The translations under genes and the position numbers were made by a program. The notes under the pieces were generated by a model. That model did no database searches and was not told the origin of the DNA. It saw only the letters and a list, made by a program, of their open reading frames with translations. Below, one piece after another: positions 47,115 to 60,004 of a stretch of DNA of 64,000 nt. Source of the stretch: Epiperipatus broadwayi (lineage: Eukaryota > Onychophora > Udeonychophora > Euonychophora > Peripatidae); NCBI GenBank assembly GCA_028023455.1, contig JAQFVV010012400.1, positions 12,345,748-12,409,747 of the forward strand, read 5' to 3'. Numbering within the stretch: position 1 is the first letter of the stretch; each line of letters begins with the position of its first letter.

Positions 47115-48535
47115 GTTGGGTGTAGATGGCTGCATAGATTCATTAACATTTATGTTAGTTTAAGGGGGTTAATTTCAGACTTTGTTTTGTAGTTGAGTCA
47201 ATGCTAGTGGAGGGATATATAGGTGTTTATATCAGTGTAATGTGAAGCATGTTAGCATACAAGGCAACATTCCCAAATGAATGCATGGCCCAGAGGTATA
47301 GCCATATTGTTGCGATGGATGTATTTTCCTACACCATTGATTTCCCTTTCACTCTATGGATAGGGACTACAAGACAGCAAGGCCCATTCTCCTTCCATAC
47401 GTAGCATTTCTTTTTAATATTTTATATATATGATTCCTTTGCCAGACAGATACACATTCCTGTACTGGACAAGGATCATTACTTTTAAATAATATCCTGC
47501 TGCAGACATTCATTCCTGTCAGCATGGTTTTATGCTAACATCTTCATATTGCATTGGTTGTCTCTGTATATCAGGAAGTGAGTGTTGGTTTAACTATGAA
47601 CTTTTAGTTTGAGATTGATTTTTTAGAAGTTTTTAATTGTGTAGTATATGTAGTCTATCTATACATAATATTCTAAAATAAAAATATTATATAAACTGTC
47701 CATCTGTTCAGACTTACTAAAATAACAATTTAAAATTAATAATAAAATTTAAAGCAATATTAATTTATTTCTCAAAATTATATATGTGTGTAAATAAATG
47801 TTTTTTGTGTGATAATTACTGGCAGTGGTTTTTTTAAAAAATCTTTTTCTTTATTAAAATGCATTTAATAAGTTATATTATAAATCTCTGCTTCTCCTTG
47901 AGCTAGTGCCATGGGTTATCAGTCAATAATAAAATAAAATTAGATCTTAACAAGAAGTATCTGCTTACATTATAAATATTCTGATGATGTGATGTATTGT
48001 GGCTTCTCCTTAAACGAAGTCAAGAATATCTCAGCAATTATGCCCAGATAAACCTGCTAGCCACTTTATTTTCCATTCTCCACTCTAAGTCTTCCCGTAT
48101 TCTGCCCCATCCCATTTCCACAACATAATCTTTGTCAACTCTATGGCCTTTATATCTAAATCCCCCTTATCTTTTCCCAAACCCAGCATAAAAACTAATA
48201 ACTCACTTTCTGTATAGTCACTTTGTTCATACCTATTCTTTCATAACTTCATTATCTGTACCCTTTCTGCTTTCAAGCATTTACATTCAATCAACAGATG
48301 CCTAATATTTTCTATACCTTCCTTACACAATTTACACACTAAATCACCCATAGTTTTCCATTCACATGTATATTCTCTGGTTGCTAAAGATCCCGTTCGA
48401 GCCTTAAACAATAAACTACTTTCCTTACTATTATCATAAATTAACTCGCATCCAATATTCCGTTTACTTCTAGGTTCAAATGACCTGGTGGCATTCTGTA
48501 TGGCAGGTAGTGTAAGTATCCATTTTCCCTGACTG
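47115..48535 (-). mobile_element. LINE, 5'-truncated second copy
   Basis: Collinear with 9.375-10.64 kb: the 3' UTR (ggtgtagatggctgcat, gtttaagggggtt), then cttctccttgagctagtg, then the C-terminal coding part. The minus strand reads EYTCEWKTMGDLV and CKLCKEGIENIRHLLIEC. The two copies disagree by small indels throughout. The upstream end near 48.54 kb is the truncation point, as is usual for LINEs. Confidence 0.88.
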
Positions 48536-48539
48536 TTAT

Positions 48540-50050
48540 AGAATAAATAAATATATTTTGCTTTAAAGTATAAGAAGAGTGAAATGTTTTTTTATTATAC
48601 GTTAAATATTTAATAAGTAATTGGAAGGTTATTGTAATTATTTTGTTAGTAACAAATAATAGATATACTGAAATAGAAATTATATATGAATTGATTTGAT
48701 GATTGATAATGGTGCAGATATGACAATTATTGAAGATTTGGAATTGCAATGAAATGTTCACATATTTTATTTTAGGTCAATATTGATTAAAATAAATATT
48801 GCATTAAGATAGAATACATAAACATTTCAATCTTATTCAGTTATCAAGCTGGTAATAGTAACATATTTGATTCTGGTACAAATTAGAGTGATTTGCTTTA
48901 ATTATATTTAAAGTTCATTAATGTGGATTGTAAATTTAGTTTAAATATTACATTTAATATTTAATTATAATAAATGTAACATCTTTCCCATGCATTGACA
49001 GTTATAGTCTAATGTTTTAATGACTTAACTTTAATAAACTGAAGGATAATTGGATATAATTTGTCAATTGTTGGAATAAGCATCAAATAGAAATCTATCA
49101 TTTATTTTATATATTGTTATGAGTGGATAGTCTTAAGATTAAATAGGATGATTTTATTTATAATATATTAAGTTGATGAAAATGGAAAGATTCATTAGGT
49201 TGATTTATTTTATATTATTATTAAGTATTTAATCATTATAATTTACTTAGGTAATAAGAATATGTTGATATTATTGAAATACTATAGCTGAGTTAGCAGT
49301 ACTTTTATTTTATGTAGTTGTAATTAGACATCAATTATTGAATTATATGTTTTTAGATATCATTGATATTGTAAACTTGAAGGGCATATTAAAATTATTA
49401 TTTCATTCATACATGAATTATTTCATTTAAATATAAATAATATTTGACTTTTGATCCAAGTTTGTATTATTATAAATAGTGCTTTCATTCATGAGGAATA
49501 TTAAAGTGTATCTGTGTAATTCTTTGCCAGTATTTTCATTTATTATAATGGATCTATATAATAGGCATGTTATTCATAAGACAGTGATATTTAGTTTTAC
49601 TGCTTTATTCTTTAGCTAATTGCAAATAATGCTTATATTTTAGGTAGTTTGAAGTAATGTTTTGCTTTCTATCAGTTCTACATGCTATTGGAATTTTTGT
49701 TATAACAAAGACTGTTATCATTGTTTTATTAATATAAGTGTTGGATTGTTATTCATTGATTGATATTCATTTTAGTGTAGTTTATTATTATTCTGTTACA
49801 AATGGTGATCAATAATTAGGCTATGACTCAGGATACAGCATGGTCCACATATTTATTCTGTTACAGATGGATCTCAAATATCTGTGAGGCATTAAAAAAA
49901 GAGCATACCCTCATATTTAATCTGTTACAATATATATAAACATTAAAAGCATAAAGCTAAACTAGTCAATAAATAATCAAAATTATTCCAACTTTACAAC
50001 TCAACCAGATTAGCCAAGAAAATAAACCCTAAAACACTACCAATGGTTTC
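48540..50050. other. non-coding AT-rich stretch
   Basis: No gene supported. A 106-codon minus-strand frame at 48441-48761 straddles the LINE end and has low-complexity composition, so it is not called. Confidence 0.5.
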
Positions 50051-50059
50051 ACTGCTATA

Positions 50060-50445
50060 AATACATTTCTCAGGTCTAAAAAAGTACAAAATAACATATT
50101 TAAACTAAACATTAACCACAATTCCACTTACGTCCCATACACATTTAATATTAAAAGAACTTTTAAACAAGTTAATTGCTTTAGAATCATAAATTTTTAA
50201 TAACAGATTCTTTAATTCTTTTTATTTCATTTCTCTCAAAAAAGATAACCTAAGCTTCATAAAAATTAATAGTGTGGCCTGTATCTTTTTCATGGACATA
50301 TAAAGCAGAATTCAGATATTTATGCCTAACCCTACTTTTATGTACCTTTATTCTTTCATTTAAGCTCAAACTATTTCTGATCTATATATACTTTAATGGT
50401 CATATTTGTACATTCATGCAACAAAATCCAGAGTTTAGCAAATTA
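50060..50445 (-). pseudogene. Penelope-like GIY-YIG endonuclease remnant
   Basis: The minus strand reads KVYIDQK, a stop, then LNERIKVHKSRVRH and NSALYVHEKDTGHTINFYEA, then NEIKRIKESVIKNL. This is the second half of a Penelope-type GIY-YIG domain: R..H of the helix, SAL..H, the GH pair, and the late Arg and Glu of the active site. It is on the same strand and 2.8 kb downstream of the RT remnant at 53.3-55.4 kb, so both could be parts of one disrupted element. Confidence 0.75.
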
Positions 50446-50464
50446 TACCAAGGCTGATCTAAAT

Positions 50465-53285
50465 GAGGGGTTGAGATCTTGAATCCAATTGCATGTCAGC
50501 TCCTTCACCAAGACTCCAAGATTTACTACCCTATGAATGATATATATGAGGTCACACTCGGACTTCTTTAGTTTGCGTGCTTGCAGTAGCAAAGGATAGA
50601 ATGAGACTCAAAAAATAAATGACTAACTTATTGCATAACTAACCAAACAGACACATCTATGGCTAATTAGACAATGTATATTCATATTCTAAGGAAATAT
50701 AAACTAAATTAGTGATATATGGAGGGAATTGCAGCAAATTCAAAAAAGACACTACACCATATTATAATTCAATATAGTTTAATTAGACAGATTCATTTAA
50801 CAAAGACAATAATTGGTGTATTGATTTTCACAATAATGATGAGTGAGTAGTTACAGAATTTCCTCTTTATGCATTTAAAATTAGATTATTTATTATAAAA
50901 AATTTTTATTAACAATTTTAATATTATTATCATCTATGATAAATCATACCTTATTTATACTGTGCCCTTGCTATGGATAAATATGCAAGTGATCAATAAT
51001 AATTGTGTATCTCTATTAACAATATGATTGAGCATTAATGTACTCCCTATGCAGATGATTATACGTAACTAGATTAGATTCAGATCAATGCTGAATTATT
51101 CTTAACATTATGGAGGAGTAAACTGGAGCTTTGTAGTATGACTTCAGATACTATGGTGTTATAGATATTACTAGAGATGTGTGCATCTCGAATGTGCCAT
51201 TAATCATGGGATTTCTTACATGTTAGCAGTTCCTGAGGACCATACGACTTGCTGTGAATTAATTGAAAATATACTTTGGTGATCGGAGCAGCTTATAAAA
51301 ACAATCTGGACCCTTGGGTTCCAGTTCTAAAGAAAAGCTGTCCGAATTAAGTATATGGGATGGTCATTAAAACCAGAAGCCCATTCATATGAGACATACA
51401 GCAAGGTGTAAATGCATGTATGTGCTTCCTAAAGACACATTCGCTACACTAAATATAATATCAATTATTAACTATTAAACTTAATGTACGCAAATTCTAT
51501 AGTTTTGGTCTGTGAAACTACTCTACACAAGTTCATGAATTAGCATTCTTAAAACATGCTAGAAGGATATGTAAAGTAATCTAATTTATTGATAAATCTG
51601 CATAGTTTATACTATAACTCCAAGGAGGGCTAAACATATCTGAGACTTAACCAATACTTATAATATGCTTTATAACTCATTCTTGCATTTATTAACTAAA
51701 TATTTTATTAAAGTGCAAGCCTAATTCTAACAGCAATAATAATAATAATAATAAGCTAAACTTAATAGCTTAACGAATATATTTAGGTTTTCAGAGTGGA
51801 GATTTATGTATGGTGCTAAAGAGTGACATTACTGAATTATGAGAGCTTCTAACCATCTCTCCCCTCAAATTTTATTCATAGAATCAATCTCTGTTCTGAA
51901 CTGGGCATAGCATAAATATAAAATAAACATATATAAAACAAATAAGAAAGGCATGACCTCAGATAAGCAAGTAATAGAATAATAACTGAACAAGTTATTA
52001 TTTAACAAGCATTTAGAGTTTTAAAATTTAATTTAATAAATTGGCAAGTTTACAGGTATTGTTTTATCAGAATTTTAAATTATATTTTACAGATTTAAAT
52101 CAGTTTTACTTATTAGAACAGTATTACAATTTAGAAGTTTGTGCACAATTAACATTAACTAGTTTAAAGTTTTATATATTCATTAATAAATGTAGTCAAA
52201 AGTGCTCTGTGGTTGAGTGTTACCAATCTCTTCCTTGGCAAGTCCTTTCCATAGTGTCAGGCACTGCTATCTGTGGCTCCTCTGGTAAATCTCCTGGGAT
52301 GGCATCTTGTTGACACCCTCTCCATCACTGTAGATTTGTCACTACAAGGCAGACAGCAACTGACCCTTTTTTAGCTGCCAAACTTCATTTTCCAGTCAAG
52401 CCTTTTGGTTGGCAACACTTACAATAAATAGATAATAAAGACAACTTGGATTACTAAAATTGAGTTTTATACAAGCTCTGTCTCTACTCCCTATCAGCTA
52501 AAAAATGTGTTTACAATATTTTTAAAAATTAACTATAATTTCATCTAAAAAAATAAACCCCCTGGCTTCTTTCTTGTTTAACTAGCATCGTTCTCTAGTT
52601 CAAGTATTGTTCTTACTTTAACATTATTTAAAATCTAGAAGTTCAATCTTACTTTTTAAATTGCTGACCCTGGTCTTTTAAGAATTTCAAATTTATTTTA
52701 AAAAAAGTTAGGTTCATGCATTGTTCTTAGCTTATTATCTTTTCCTGCCTTTTTTTTTTTTCCAAACAATCCAAAATTCCAATATGAGTTATTACTTCCT
52801 TGCAGACGTCTTTCTAAGAATTGCAATTTTTTTAAAAAGATTTAAGTTTAGTAAACATGTTAATATATGTGTGTGGGAGACCCCACCCCCCAGGAATTGA
52901 AATTTATATGCTAAGGCAAGTAAATGAAGAGTTTTTAATTTATAATTCAAATCTATACTAATTTAAGAGTGGTAATGCTTTTAAATCTACTGCACTACAG
53001 TTTCCTTCGCATATATATGTAGGTGATTCCACACACATGACAATGTCCACACAACTTATTTTAATTCTACATTTTTAATTTATTTGAACACATGTGCTTT
53101 AAATATATGCATATAATTATTACAATACATTTATACACAATATGCGCATATGCATGCAAATACTTTTTATATACCTATTTATAATCAAGTTAATATAAGT
53201 GGATTTGGGAAGGTTTGAACTGGGGAAAAGATACTACTATGTGACATAGTAGGTGAAATGAACTAGTATATAAAACAGACCATTT
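50465..53285. other. non-coding stretch separating the two Penelope-like parts
   Basis: No gene. A GC-richer island at 52.19-52.40 kb (agtcctttccatagtgtcagg...) has a 90-codon plus frame without recognisable motif. An aat trinucleotide repeat occurs near 51.73 kb. Confidence 0.45.
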
Positions 53286-53289
53286 CAAT

Positions 53290-55350
53290 ACCTTCTTACA
53301 AAAACAAAGGATAATCTACACTTCTCCAGAAATAGTCTTTCTATCAAAACTATCCTTTGTATTATTTAAAAAATTATTCAAAGTAATACCCCTTTTCCAA
53401 GCAATTTTCTTATTTCCAAACAAATTACTATTTTTACATACAATTTTACAATAAGACAATTTAAATGGCAAAAAAAAAAAATCATATTTTTCTTTATCCT
53501 TTACATCATTACAAATATTACTATTAAATAAAATACTTTTAACACATTTATCAGAGCAGCACATAAGGACTACATACAAGATAATTAGTCTTTACATTTC
53601 TGATCACCAATAGATCTAAAAAATTTAATTTAGCAAAACCTAACCCCCCTCCTATATATTTTATAGAAGGATCAAAACAATTGAACTCATTTACCAAATC
53701 TTTCAATTTATTATTCTCAACTACAAACAAACAATCATCCACATATCTAACAAGTAACTTTAAATATAAACACTTCTTTTTAATAATAATTTTCTCTTCC
53801 AAATAATCAATATAAACCGTACAAATTAAAGGAGAAATAATATAACCTATTATCCACCTTCCTTAATCTTATGAAAATTACCATTCTAAGGAAAATACAT
53901 AGAATCCTCTAATAATAAAAGCAAATCTTTAATAACTTTAATTTTATTTTTTGACAAAGATCTATTTTTAACCAACACAGACATAACAACATCAATACTG
54001 CTTAATCTATTAACAGATTGAAAGATATTCTCAATATCCAAACCATCAAATACCCAATTACTTTCCATTTTAAAATTATTAATCTTACCAAAAGCCTCAT
54101 GTGCACACAATGAATAAAAAAAGAGACATTTTACGCCATATCTAAGAAGTGACAGATTTCGATTTTTTCCCACCCTTATTTGCATATTTAATCTGCCCTA
54201 TTTTGCATACTGCACTTCTTGAAAATGAAGGTTATACCTTTGAAAGTGCTAGAAGAAATTTATTAATTTTTAATCGATAAAAGTTTGTCATTTATTTGAT
54301 TTGATATATTTATATATAGCTAAATTATATATGTGTGTGTATTTTGATAGTAACACAAATACTAGAGTTTTACAAAAGAAGAAACTGTCTAATAACCAAA
54401 ATCAACAAATTCTTTTAAAAAATTATTCAAGAACCTAGAAATACCCTCCATAACACTATCTGTAAAATCAAAAATAAATCTTAAAGGAAAACCATCTAAG
54501 TAAGTCTTAATATTAAAACAGGCAAAACTCTCCACACAGTAATACCACTCAGTGCAAGCCAGAGTAATCAATGGATGCCAGAACAGTTCATTAGGATAAA
54601 CATTTTAAATAATTTACTCTATTAAATATTTTTAAATTTACCATTTTTTTCATATCTAATAACTTTTTAATCACGTTATCTGGATCTTTTCTAAAAACTT
54701 ATATTTAACATTATTTAATTTTTTATCCATTTTCACCCTGAATTCATTTCCTTTAATAAAACAAACTGACCAACGTTGTCTTCATGAGAGATGATCACAT
54801 CATTAGCAATTAACCTATCCTTAAGATATCTAACCTCAGCAGGATTAACAATTTGTTCTTTCCTTTTTAAGCTATTATTTAAAACCAATTGAATGCCAAC
54901 TTTCTGCTTATCACCCAAATTACTAAATTCAATAGACAAAATTGTATCAAAAACTATATTTTTTAACTGAAAATGAACAAAATTAAAACTTTTATCAAGA
55001 ATCTTTAATTCTCTATCATTTAACTTAATATCAGAAAGATTAACAACTTTATTACTAGAAACATTACTCTCAAATACCCTACCACTACAATAAATTATTC
55101 ATTTTTCCAAACGATTATAATTTTCTTTCATAGTTCATACAAAAGAAAATTGACCTATTTTTTCTAAACTGCCTTATGAAAAAATATAAAATGGAATAAT
55201 GAAAATCTTGCCTCTTATGTAAACAATACCTATTTCTTTTATATTCATAAACAAATTTGTAAAATTTAATAAAATTTGCTTTCAAAAAACCATTCAAAAT
55301 ATACATTTGTAAATTCAAAACTAAACTCCGATCATTAAGCAACTTTTTAT
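53290..55350 (-). pseudogene. Penelope-like reverse transcriptase, degenerate
   Basis: Order on the minus strand: N-terminal basic region (about 55.1-55.35 kb); RLIANDVIISHEDNVGQFVL at 54.73-54.94 kb, the N..I.I...D.G..VVL region of Penelope RTs; YPNELF, where the LPKIHK motif should follow; FPLRFIFDFTDSVMEGISRF (54.39-54.50 kb); LDIENIFQSVN, the motif A region (Asp kept); a SPL..YIDYLEE region; then RYVDDCLF, the catalytic YVDD box (53.55-53.80 kb). A thumb-like C-terminal part follows. Breaks: a 69-bp ribozyme-family fragment replaces the PKIHK region, about 200 bp of foreign AT-rich sequence lies at 54.19-54.39 kb, and there are several stops. Family calling is firm, function is lost. Confidence 0.88.
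54516..54584. mobile_element. family-1 ribozyme-element fragment (copy E) inside the RT
   Basis: acaggcaaaactctccacac..., then ccagagtaatcaatggatgcc, matches the outer body end of family 1 (compare 28.83-28.89 kb). It interrupts the RT between the YPNEL and FPLR motifs. Only one arm end is present, without ribozyme, and no target duplication is visible. Confidence 0.8.
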
Positions 55351-55471
55351 TTTTTTTTTAAATTAATAATTATATGCATTTTTCAATTTACAAAATGTTT
55401 GTGATTTATTCCCAAAGTTAATAAAAAGCCACCAAACACAACACCAACCCATAGCTGAAAAGATGCAACAA

Positions 55472-55784
55472 ATAAGATGTGATATGTTGGACTATTTCCA
55501 TCATTAATGAGTGCATGTTGAATGTATAGACAATTTTAAACTTTTCAAATACAAAAACTTGTTAGTAATAACACACAAATAGACAATACAGATTAGTAAT
55601 TAAACCATCAGACAAAAACTAAGTACTCAGTATGAACCTGATGCTATGTTAGTGTAATTACTAACTTGTATTGCCTATTTGTGTGTTATTACAAACAAGT
55701 TGTTTGTATTTGAAAAGTTTAAAATTTTCTATACATTCAACATTCACTCATAAATGATGAAAATAGTCCAACATCACATCTTAT
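55472..55784. repeat. 313-bp inverted repeat (MITE-like fold-back)
   Basis: Arms of about 130 bp (ataagatgtgat(at)gttggac... and its reverse near 55.78 kb) match with few changes, around a loop of about 45 bp (ccatcagacaaaaactaag...). No ribozyme core or clear target duplication. Confidence 0.85.
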
Positions 55785-55844
55785 AATATACCATCATTAC
55801 AAATCTTCAGACAATGCCAACAAATATTTATTGCCATTCATTGA

Positions 55845-56252
55845 TTATATTTTAAACTGCCTAGAAGTGTGAATGATTTTCTTATGGAAAAATTGTATGA
55901 ATCCACAAATAAATATCAAATTTAATGAAATTAGAAAGAATAATAATGAAATGGTTGAATTGATAAGTAATTTTAATTTCTGGTTTGTTATACATATAAT
56001 ACTTTGTGTATATGTGGGGGTATACTTGATAATGTGGGATATTGGTTTCCTTTCTACTTTAATATATAAGTGCATTTTAAAAGCCAAACAGAATGTAATG
56101 ATTATGATGCTTAGTACCAAACATGCACTCAGCCATATAATAAAGCAGAAAGTCAAATTGATAAATAAATATGTATTCAAATGTTGATCAGTATCATTAG
56201 AAATAAAAGAAATATAATATTTTATATCAGCCAGAGTTGCAAAAATAATCAT
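55845..56252 (-). CDS. unassigned 135-codon hydrophobic ORF
   Basis: The longest open frame here not explained by a repeat. It has three to four hydrophobic segments (around TYLFINLTFCFIIWL, LVLSIIIITFCLAF and LLFFLISLNLIFICGF) separated by short polar links, compatible with a membrane-protein fragment or an exon of a chemoreceptor-like protein. An overlapping 104-codon plus-strand frame covers the same DNA, so at most one is real. In DNA this AT-rich an open frame of 135 codons is unusual but not impossible. Family not recognised. Confidence 0.25.
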   Translation of the reverse strand: MIIFATLADIKYYISFISNDTDQHLNTYLFINLTFCFIIWLSACLVLSIIIITFCLAFKMHLYIKVERKPISHIIKYTPTYTQSIICITNQKLKLLINSTISLLFFLISLNLIFICGFIQFFHKKIIHTSRQFKI

Positions 56253-56259
56253 AAATTAT

Positions 56260-57390
56260 GTAGAAATGAAACCAAATGCAAACAAAACATTCAAATTTCA
56301 ATAAATTCCATTATAAATTGAAAGTACAGAATATTTGGTCAAATATTTTTATTAAAACTATATGAAAAGTAAGGTGTAATAGATAAAGTGAATTAGAAAA
56401 AGAAATGAGACAAATTTTGCAGTGAAATTAAAGATGTACAATTCACCTTTTTAAAAATGCTTGTTTAAAAACGTTTTCATAAGTATCTAAGTGAAGACAC
56501 TTGGCTTAAATTTAAATTACCGTAAAATAAAAAAATTCATAACTGCAAATGCTTAATGAATATACTATTTAGAGAGTAATTTTTTTTATAACTGAATTGT
56601 TACATATAAAAATTGGGATTAAAAAACTAAAAGCATTTACAAAATTTTATGTTAACAATCTGTTTCTCACAATTAATATAAAACAACCTCAATAGTGAAT
56701 TTAAGATAGACCTTTGCTGATTAAGCACCTGGAAGATGAATGACATTTGAATGAGGCTAGTAAAAATATAAGATATTTAATTAAGTGCTTTTTATTGAGA
56801 TTACAATATAAGTGCAAAAAAGAAAATTTAAGAAAATAAATATAAATGGAAATGTTTAAATAAATATTATTTAGAATTCTGTAAAACAATAGAAAAGTGA
56901 AAATTTGTCAATGACTAAACAATATTACATTTGCAACCAATGATTCTACTACAATTTATTCTAGAGTTAGATTATAAGTGGTTACAAGAGAGCAGTACAA
57001 CTTAATATTTAGGATTCAATGCAGAAACTACTGAAGCTATACATTCTACACCATTTTGACCTTTTTTAAAATAATGTAGGTAAAATTAAAGTTAAAACTA
57101 TTTCTGCAAATGTTTGATTACTCAAACTTACGATAGCAGTTGAATTGAGAGTTACTATCATTTGTTTACTACTATAGTCAGGTAAATAGATCAAGGAATG
57201 CTGTATTGATAAAAACATTTGTAGCTATTGAACAATGGTACTAACAATTGGAGTAGAACTGATATTACTAAAATATATTGCGATTGAGCTATGCCAAATC
57301 TATATAAATATGCAAACAAATTAATGTAAATTCAAAAACAAAGAAATACGTCTCTCTGGAAAATTATACAGCTCAATATAGGCTTGTTTA
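56260..57390. other. non-coding AT-rich stretch
   Basis: Nothing supported. Confidence 0.45.
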
Positions 57391-57399
57391 ATCTTGATA

Positions 57400-58345
57400 A
57401 ATCATCCACATGGAGTATCATTACTGATAAGTGTTCCTTCTCAATTCATTGCACTGTCTCACAACTTTCTTGTATTTTCCATTTACAAATCTATGACTGC
57501 TATGAAAACATCTATTCAGAGCTTCATCCTTATATCTGCTGAAAATATAACTAAATCCTTTTCTAGAATGTGCCTTTCACTCCGAGCAAAAGTATCACTC
57601 CTTACATTCTAATTTTTTTCAAAGATGACTTACTATATGCTAATTGTTAACTATACCAATGCTTCCAAGAAGGTGATCAATTTGATTTGCTCAAAACAAT
57701 TTTGGAACAAAAGAGAGGTTGCAATCAGTATTAGAACCTTACAAAAGCATGCCAAAGATAATGGTTTTGCCTTCCACTCAATACCTACCTTTTGTTTTCA
57801 GAGTTCATTGAATACTATTTCTAAATTTGTTTCTGTTTATCCAAATACTATGAAATTTACTCTAGTCAATCCTACCGATACAACTCCACCATATAAAGTT
57901 ATTTTTTTCTTTCTTTAATCAAATACATAGTTTCTAGTATTGACATTGATGTTCAGACATTCTCCAGGAAAATAGTCTTTTGGGAGACCTACAACATGGT
58001 GCAGAGGACTAGCCAACCTTATTCTTCACCATCTACTCTTGACATCACAAATAAATATCAAAAAATTTAAATTCTGGTTCCTAGAGCCAAAATATCTTGA
58101 TTTTGTTATAAAATTAATTTGAAGGCTCTACCTACTAGTCATTTCTTATCTCAGAGAAGGTCCTTTACTAACATCGATTCAGCTTGCTCTTTTTGTCATG
58201 AGTCTAATGAAACAATACACCATTTTCTAATCAAATGCTCTGCTCTTCTCATATATAGAAACATCATTGACTCAATTACTAAATCTTATATTTCTTCTAG
58301 TGTTACTCTTATTGATAGTATAAAAAGAGGTTTTTTTCTTTAATT
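57400..58345 (+). pseudogene. L1-like LINE, 3' coding remnant
   Basis: The plus strand reads KQFWNKREVAISIRTLQKHA, then GFAFHSIPTF, as in the post-RT region of L1/Tx1-type LINEs (F.WN.K..RI....LQ....GG...P). Further on, RLKALPTSHFLSQRR is followed by CSFCHESNETIHHFLIKC, the C-terminal zinc knuckle. Frames are broken between the two parts (about 57.92-58.11 kb). It is a different family from the two minus-strand LINE copies. Confidence 0.78.
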
Positions 58346-58349
58346 AGAA

Positions 58350-60000
58350 TCATTATTTTCCTTATGTATACCCTTTGGTTCATAACATGCCATCTTTGCT
58401 TCACCTCTATATCTAAGAAATTACAATCACTGTTTTTCAATAAAATAGCGAAAATTAAAAACAGAGATAATGCACTTGCCCCACAAAACATTGTTAATGC
58501 TACATGAAATCTGGTTCCTCTCCTAACACCATAATAATATTTTTTTTCTCCTTTACCAATATTAATTTTGGTTTTATGCCAACCCTATATATGTAAATAA
58601 TGTATTATTTGTAATCTATGAATATTGTACTAGTCTATTCCAAGTTGCTCCTTAAATTCAAACCAAATTTTCCATAAATGTAGATAAAAAAAATTTGGGC
58701 ACAATAGAAATTGCTTTCAAAAATAAATTCAAAGAGTAAAATTTTTTTTCATTTAAGGGGATATTAGTTAGAGCTGATTGCTATGTAAACAAAAACTTTG
58801 GTTCCCAATTAAAATCTCAATGTTTCAATAATAAAACAACATCCATAAAATGGGCTTAAATCGAGATTAACCTGTACTATCTATAGACTTCGGATTATCA
58901 GGATTGCATTTGTAAAGAAGACCTGTTTTTATTTGTAATACTATATTAAACTGAATTATTAATTTTAATATTGTGTAGATATATAACCATCATCAAAAAT
59001 GGAAAGTTTAGTCCATTATGCTGCTATTATACATATTCCAATAAAATGGCAAAAACTGTAAAGAGTGAAGTGTCAATTTATTGTAATATTTGTAGCTATA
59101 TTTCTAAAAACTCATTACATTATTAAAATATATAAATTTATAAGTAAAACTGTATATTGCAATAACTGCCAAATTTGCTGATAACATGTATAATATCATT
59201 CTATGGTCACTAATGCAAATATTTCAAAAATCAGTGAATAATAGATGGCCACGGAATCAGACTTAACTTATGCATTTCTAGCCAGGTATTTTGCTTTTAT
59301 TCTCATTGCATTTGAAGTTTTTTTCTAATATATAAAGAAAATTTAAATAGAGATAAAATACTGTAGTTTTAAAATATTTTTCCCACTCACAAAATTTAAG
59401 ATGGCAACAAAGAATTGTTATCAAAATAATATTTCAGGAAAATACTTAAAAAAATTAGTTAGTAATAGAATAAATGCAAAATGAATAACTAATAATATAA
59501 AATGAAAGAAGATTCAGAATGTGGCATTTGCATGTCATCTGAGAATCAGGTCAGTTGGGAGGAGGTAAGCAGGTGCAATGATTGAAAAATGGCATTTTCT
59601 TTTTGAGATTGTTGTTCTTCGTGAAGGAAATGGTTTCCAAGGTTTATTGCTATAATCCAAAGTATGATAGTGAAAAGGGAAAGCTATATGCAAAACAAAT
59701 GTGCACTTTAAAAATAGCTAAGTAATACTAATTTTATTCATTAATGTATTTTATTTTTTATAAATAAAATGTGAAAACAATTTCACAATCAGGATAAATA
59801 AATTTTTCTCTGATAAAATAAACTAGCTATTTTTTTACATTTTATTCAATCAATAATGTTTACTGAATAATTAATCAATACATAATGAGTTATTAAAATT
59901 ATAAGAATAAATCCAAAAACTTACCATCAATTAACTTTTACATAATTTCAAGTGCTTACATCTTCAAATATTAATAATAATACTATATAAAATAAGAATG
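58350..60000. other. non-coding; 3' flank of the coil/ARM gene at its end
   Basis: No gene. On the minus strand AATAAA-type signals (tttatt on the plus strand near 59.73 and 59.84 kb) lie 150-270 bp beyond the stop codon of the coil/ARM gene and could serve as its polyadenylation signal. Confidence 0.4.
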
Positions 60001-60004
60001 ACTG

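Noticed and set aside
48441-48761. 106-codon minus-strand ORF
   Set aside because: Straddles the truncated LINE end and unrelated AT-rich DNA. A frame of this length is plausible by chance at this composition.
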